From Immundisolibacter sp049322795 (lineage in GTDB: Bacteria > Pseudomonadota > Gammaproteobacteria > Immundisolibacterales > Immundisolibacteraceae): a stretch of DNA of 47,456 nt. The notes beneath the pieces were generated by a model. It did not search any database and was not told where the DNA came from. It saw only the letters and a program-made list of their open reading frames with translations. The stretch is taken from NCBI GenBank assembly GCA_049322795.1, contig JBMOQH010000022.1:1-47456 (forward strand), read 5' to 3'. The number at the start of each line of letters is the position of its first letter. Within the stretch, counting starts at the first letter, position 1. The position numbers and the translations under genes are program-made. Shown here piece by piece: positions 44,180 through 47,456 of this stretch.

Positions 44180-44334
44180 GGAAATGCTGAAAAATCCCGT
44201 CCTTGGGATTTTTCAGCTCACCGCATCGCGGTGCACGCCCGCGATGCGCTCCCTGGATCGATGGCTTGCGCCATTGATCCAGGCCGGGGCGTCCTGCCCC
44301 GGACGGGAAGCGCTGAATCAATCAGCGCTTCCCG
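44180..44334 (+). repeat. Five-hairpin intergenic repeat, copy 3
   Basis: It occupies most of the gap between fliD and fliS. Hairpins 1 (CTGAAAAATCCC/GGGATTTTTCAG), 2 (CGCATCGCGG/CCGCGATGCG), 4 and 5 (GGGAAGCGCTGA/TCAGCGCTTCCC) are perfect; hairpin 3 has one G-T wobble (GATCGATGG/CCATTGATC). The element ends about 5 nt before the fliD stop. It lies inside the minus-strand flagellar transcript. Confidence 0.93.
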
Positions 44335-44338
44335 TGGC

Positions 44339-45742
44339 CTACTTATCGGACGAATTGGCGCCGGGTAAAGAGGCGAGTTGCTGAGTGAGGAAGTTTCCGG
44401 TCGCCGTCATCTGGCTGAGCAGGCCGTCGAGCGCGTTGAACTGGCGCGAGTAACGCTGCTCGAGCGTGGCCAGGCGCGCATCGAGCGCTTCGCGCTGCTC
44501 GCTGATGTCGCTCAGGCGGCGGTCGATGCCGTCGGTACGGGCGCGCAGCGCGCCGGCCGATGACAAGGTGCCATTGACCAGCGTCGACAGGCGCGTGGCG
44601 ATGCCCTCCGGTCCACGCAGCAGGCCATCGAGCGCCGCCCGATCGGTCGACAGCAGCGCATCGAGCTTGGCGTCGTCGAGCGTCAGCTTGCCGTCCTTGT
44701 CGATCGCCAGGCCGATGGCGCTGGCCATCAGCGGCGATCCCACGACCGGGTCGGTCAGGCCGCGCCGCAGCTGGGTCGACAGGCTGCGCAGGGCGGAATC
44801 GCCGAACAGCGGCGCCGCCGTGCCGGCGCCGGCGTCGAACGTGCTCTGCGCCTTGAGCACGCTGAACACGCCGTTGTAGGCATCGACCAGGGCTTTCAAG
44901 GCCGGCTGCACCTTGCCCGTATCGGGCGCGACCGTCAGTGCGATCGGCTCGCTGGTGGTCGCCTTCAGATCCAGCGTGACGCCGCTGAGGGCGCCGCTGA
45001 CCGAATTGCTCGCGCTGGCGTAGGTGAAGCCATCGACGGTGACGACCGCGTCCGCCGGCGCCTGCGTCTGGGTGAGCCCGTTGGCGCTGCCGCCGGCCTG
45101 GTACTGCAAGGCCGCCAAACCGCCGTCGCCCCCGGATTGCGCCACACCGATGGTGTTGGCCGCGCCGGTCTTGGCACTGCTCAGCAGCAGGTAGGTGCCG
45201 GCCGGCTCGGCGCCGCCGGTGCTGGTCACCAGCGTGGCGGTGATGCCGAGCGGCTTGCCGTCGGCATCGCGCGCCGTGTTGATGGCGTTGCGGATGCCGG
45301 CCAGGGTGTTGTTGCTGCTGTCGATGGTGACGCTGGCGGTGGCGGCGCCGAGCGACAAGTCCAGCGTGCCGGTGCCGACCACGGCGTCGGGTCCGCTGAA
45401 GGCGCCCGAGGCCAGCTTCTGGGCGCTCGCCAGGGCCGTCACCTCGACGCTGTAGCTGCCGGCCACCGCGCCTGCCGCCGTGCTGGCGGTGAAACGCGTG
45501 CTGTCGGCCGAGGAGGCGGTGACCGCGCTCAGCAGGGTCGGCGACTTCAGCGCGTCGAGCGCCGTCTTGAGCGTGTCGAGCGCGCTGCGCAACTGGCCGA
45601 AGGCGGACAGCTGCGCCTTGAGGCCCGATTCCTTGCTGGCGAAACGCGCCTCGGCGGGCGCGCGCTCGGCGCTGAGCAGCTGGTTGACCAGGCTGGTCAC
45701 ATCGAGACCGGAACCGATGCCGGGCGCCCGTAAACCTTCCAT
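44339..45742 (-). CDS. fliD: Flagellar filament cap protein FliD
   Basis: A 467-residue cap protein. It starts near the FliD_N signature APGIGSGLDVTSLVNQLLSAERAPAEARFA and has a variable serine/alanine/glycine-rich middle. The C-terminal FliD_C helices include SAGALRARTDGIDRRLSDISEQREALDARLATLEQRYSRQFNALDGLLSQM, followed by LTQQLASL. It is secreted through the flagellar apparatus and caps the growing filament. It lies 14 nt after flaG and is followed by repeat copy 3 then fliS. Confidence 0.95.
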   Translation of the reverse strand: MEGLRAPGIGSGLDVTSLVNQLLSAERAPAEARFASKESGLKAQLSAFGQLRSALDTLKTALDALKSPTLLSAVTASSADSTRFTASTAAGAVAGSYSVEVTALASAQKLASGAFSGPDAVVGTGTLDLSLGAATASVTIDSSNNTLAGIRNAINTARDADGKPLGITATLVTSTGGAEPAGTYLLLSSAKTGAANTIGVAQSGGDGGLAALQYQAGGSANGLTQTQAPADAVVTVDGFTYASASNSVSGALSGVTLDLKATTSEPIALTVAPDTGKVQPALKALVDAYNGVFSVLKAQSTFDAGAGTAAPLFGDSALRSLSTQLRRGLTDPVVGSPLMASAIGLAIDKDGKLTLDDAKLDALLSTDRAALDGLLRGPEGIATRLSTLVNGTLSSAGALRARTDGIDRRLSDISEQREALDARLATLEQRYSRQFNALDGLLSQMTATGNFLTQQLASLPGANSSDK

Positions 45743-45756
45743 GACGGTCGCTCCGC

Positions 45757-46089
45757 TCAGGCCCGCTCGCGCACCAGCAGCCCGCTCATCGACTCCAGCG
45801 AGGCGTGCAGTTCGAGCACGTTCTGGCTGGGAATCTGGCGGATCAGGTCGCCGGTTTTGGCCTCGATCACGCGCACCACCGTGAGACCGGTGGTCTCGTC
45901 CACCCGAAAGCGCAGCTCCCGGTGCAGGCTTTGCACGCGGTCCTGCAGCTGGGTCACCGGCCGCGCCGGGGCGGCTGCATCGCGGGCCGACTCATCCGGC
46001 TCGCCGGACGCCTGGTGCGTGGCGTCGGCCGCCGGCGACACCGGCGTTACGGTCTGACGCGGCGCGACAGAATCGAATCGAACATCCAT
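45757..46089 (-). CDS. flaG: FlaG family flagellar protein
   Basis: A 110-residue protein with a disordered N-terminal half and the conserved FlaG C-terminal domain LQDRVQSLHRELRFRVDETTGLTVVRVIEAKTGDLIRQIPSQNVLELHASL. FlaG is often linked with filament length. It is between fliC and fliD on the same strand. In relatives flaG is encoded just after fliC, as here. Confidence 0.92.
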   Translation of the reverse strand: MDVRFDSVAPRQTVTPVSPAADATHQASGEPDESARDAAAPARPVTQLQDRVQSLHRELRFRVDETTGLTVVRVIEAKTGDLIRQIPSQNVLELHASLESMSGLLVRERA

Positions 46090-46164
46090 GGGTCATTCTC
46101 CAATCACGCGGGCAATCAGGCGGGCGATCAGTCGGGCGCCTGGGCGGCGCGCCGTCCGCAAGCC

Positions 46165-46233
46165 CGTGCCGCCCGGCGGGCGGCACGCGGGCACGCCAAA
46201 CGGCGGGTCGAGGACTGCCCCGACCCGCCGTTT
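46165..46233 (-). terminator. Paired hairpins after fliC
   Basis: The stronger hairpin is AAACGGCGGGTCG at 46198-46210 with CGACCCGCCGTTT at 46221-46233, a perfect 13-bp stem with a 10-nt loop. A second, GTGCCGCCCGGCGGGCGGCAC at about 46166-46188, follows on the transcript. Neither is followed by a good T-run, so they may stabilise the fliC message or only partly stop read-through to flaG. Confidence 0.6.
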
Positions 46234-46264
46234 GTCCGTTGCAATGCGCCGTGCGCGCCCACCG

Positions 46265-47104
46265 TTACCGCAGCAGCGAGAGCACGTTCTGCGACTGCTG
46301 GTTGGCCTGCGCCAGCATGGCGGTGCCGGCCTGCTGCAGGATCTGGGCCCGCGACAGGTTGGCCGTCTCGGCCGCGAAGTCGGCGTCCAGGATGCGCGAG
46401 CGCGCCGCCGAGACGTTCTCCGCCGTCGTCTGACCGCTGGCGATCACCGACTCGAAGCGGTTCTGGATGGCGCCCAGATTGCCGCGCTGGGTGTTGACGG
46501 TCGCAAGAGCTGCATCCACCGAGGTGATTGCGGTGTTCGCGTCCCCCTGGGTGGCGATTGACAGCGGGACGGGCGGGGTGCCGGCCGTGGCCACGCCCAG
46601 CGCGACGGCGCCGGCGCCGGCAATGCTGAAGGAGATGCTCTCACCCGCAAAGGCCCCGATCTGGAACACCTTGCCAGTGAAGCTCCCATCCAGCAGCGGG
46701 TTGCCGTTGAAGGTGGTCTGGGCCGCGATGCGGTCGATCTCTCCCACCAGCTGCGTGACTTCCGCCTGCAACGAGGCGCGGTCGGTGGCGCTGTTGGTGT
46801 CGTTGGCCGACTGCACGGCGAGCTCGCGGATGCGCTGCAGGGCGTTGGTTACCTCACCCAAGGCGCCCTCGGCCACCTGGGCGACCGAAATGCCGTCGTT
46901 GGCGTTGCGCACCGCCTGGTTCAGGCCGCGGATCTGCGACGTCATGCGGTCGGAGATGGCCAGGCCGGCGGCGTCGTCCTTGGCGCTGTTGATGCGCAGG
47001 CCAGACGACAGGCGCTGCAGGGAGGTGGCCAGGTCGCCCTGGGTGCTGTTGAGGTTGCGCTGGGTGTTCAGCGCGCTGATGTTGCTGTTGACGACTAGGG
47101 CCAT
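46265..47104 (-). CDS. fliC: Flagellin FliC
   Basis: A compact 279-residue flagellin. N-terminal domain D0/D1: NSNISALNTQRNLNSTQGDLATSLQRLSSGLRINSAKDDAAGLAIS. C-terminal: NRFESVIASGQTTAENVSAARSRILDADFAAETANLSRAQILQQAGTAMLAQANQQSQNVLSLLR. The central variable region is short (about residues 140-205). A clear FliA-type promoter lies about 105 nt before its ATG 47104. The five-hairpin repeat lies just beyond that promoter. Confidence 0.97.
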   Translation of the reverse strand: MALVVNSNISALNTQRNLNSTQGDLATSLQRLSSGLRINSAKDDAAGLAISDRMTSQIRGLNQAVRNANDGISVAQVAEGALGEVTNALQRIRELAVQSANDTNSATDRASLQAEVTQLVGEIDRIAAQTTFNGNPLLDGSFTGKVFQIGAFAGESISFSIAGAGAVALGVATAGTPPVPLSIATQGDANTAITSVDAALATVNTQRGNLGAIQNRFESVIASGQTTAENVSAARSRILDADFAAETANLSRAQILQQAGTAMLAQANQQSQNVLSLLR

Positions 47105-47207
47105 GGGAATACTCCACGTGGGTTGAGTTGCGTTACCTGGGCCTGGGGCCGGGCTTGGCCTTCGGTCCGCTCCAGGAACCCGGAGACTGGCTCCGCTTCC
47201 GGGCTGT

Positions 47208-47235
47208 GTATCGGCGATGGCTTTGTGGAGCTTGA
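47208..47235 (-). promoter_or_regulatory. FliA (sigma-28) promoter of fliC
   Basis: TCAAGCTC-N12-GCCGATAC on the minus strand (47235-47228 and 47215-47208) is close to the FliA consensus (TCAAGTTT-type -35 and GCCGATAA-type -10). It lies 104 nt before the fliC start, giving a leader of about 95 nt. Confidence 0.85.
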
Positions 47236-47268
47236 GGGCCGGCTTGCAAAAAAGTTGCGCAGGGGCGA

Positions 47269-47426
47269 GGGAAGCGCTGATTCATTCAGCGCTTCCCGTC
47301 CGGGGCAGGACGCCCCGGCCTGGATCAATGGCGCCAGCCATTGATCCAGGGAGCGCATCGCGGGCGTGTACCGCGCTGCGGCGAGCCGAAAAATTCCAGG
47401 GACGGAATTTTTCGGCATGTGCCGAA
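47269..47426 (-). repeat. Five-hairpin intergenic repeat, copy 4 (reverse orientation)
   Basis: It is the same element as copies 1-3, but inverted. In the direction of reading on the plus strand: hairpin 5 GGGAAGCGCTGA/TCAGCGCTTCCC, hairpin 4, hairpin 3 CCTGGATCAATGGC/GCCATTGATCCAGG, hairpin 2 (one mismatch), then hairpin 1 as CCGAAAAATTCC/GGAATTTTTCGG. The last differs from the others at two stem positions on each side with pairing kept. It lies about 35 nt beyond the fliC promoter. Confidence 0.92.
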
Positions 47427-47456
47427 GGAAGCGCTGATTCATTCAGCGCTTCCCGT
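47427..47456 (-). repeat. Start of a fifth repeat copy, cut by the window end
   Basis: The last 30 bases repeat exactly the hairpin 5 sequence of copy 4 (GGAAGCGCTGATTCATTCAG and on), 158 nt after its first occurrence. This suggests a tandem array continuing beyond the right edge. Confidence 0.75.

Overview
The window is high-GC DNA, apparently from a flagellated, twitching gammaproteobacterium with aromatic and hydrocarbon catabolism. The reasons are the FleQ/FleSR sigma-54 flagellar hierarchy (the Pseudomonas/Xanthomonas type), the yggS-proC-yggT-yggU neighbourhood, PilT/PilU, a class II NrdJ reductase with an NrdR box, and ring-hydroxylating, molybdenum-hydroxylase and AlkB-type oxygenase genes. 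I cannot name the species. An Immundisolibacter-like hydrocarbon degrader would fit, but that is a guess.

Layout. 1-3.8 kb: the start of an Ala/Lys-rich histone H1-like gene, then an adenosylcobalamin-dependent ribonucleotide reductase interrupted by a LAGLIDADG intein placed directly before the catalytic cysteine, with an NrdR box upstream. 3.8-6.9 kb: a housekeeping operon yggS-proC-yggT-yggU-yrfG (minus strand). 7.0-9.3 kb: pilT-pilU. 9.4-17.0 kb: a catabolic region with a benzoate-type two-subunit Rieske oxygenase coupled to a nitronate-monooxygenase-like flavoprotein (minus strand), diverging from a class II aldolase, two small proteins, a YjgR-type ATPase and an aromatic-acid (AAHS-type) MFS transporter. 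17.1-21.1 kb: a three-subunit xanthine-dehydrogenase-family molybdenum hydroxylase plus a MoaD/ThiS-like protein. 21.1-28.8 kb: an NlpC/P60 lipoprotein, a GGDEF/EAL protein, a thioesterase, the HrpB helicase and an AlkB/XylM-type monooxygenase ending in a strong terminator. 28.9-31.6 kb: an MmeI-like single-chain restriction-modification enzyme of lower GC. 31.9-47.1 kb: a flagellar block, all on the minus strand, reading fliC-flaG-fliD-fliS-fliT-(atypical PilZ)-fleQ, then fleS-fleR-fliE-fliF-fliG-fliH-fliI-fliJ-fliK.

Regulation visible in the DNA fits the flagellar cascade: a TTGACA-type promoter before fleQ, a sigma-54 -24/-12 site before fleSR (activated by FleQ in relatives), a second candidate sigma-54 site before fliK, and a near-consensus FliA (sigma-28) promoter before fliC. 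fliE starts only 3 nt after fleR, so the basal-body/export genes appear to be co-transcribed with their own activator.

The most unusual signal is a family of intergenic elements of about 150 bp, each built of five successive hairpins, in four full copies (about 23.7, 24.8, 44.2 and 47.3 kb) plus the start of a fifth at the right edge. The copies show paired stem changes, and one hairpin loop is inverted in one copy, so fold rather than sequence seems to be conserved. Two copies flank the thioesterase gene, one sits between fliD and fliS, and one lies just upstream of the fliC promoter.
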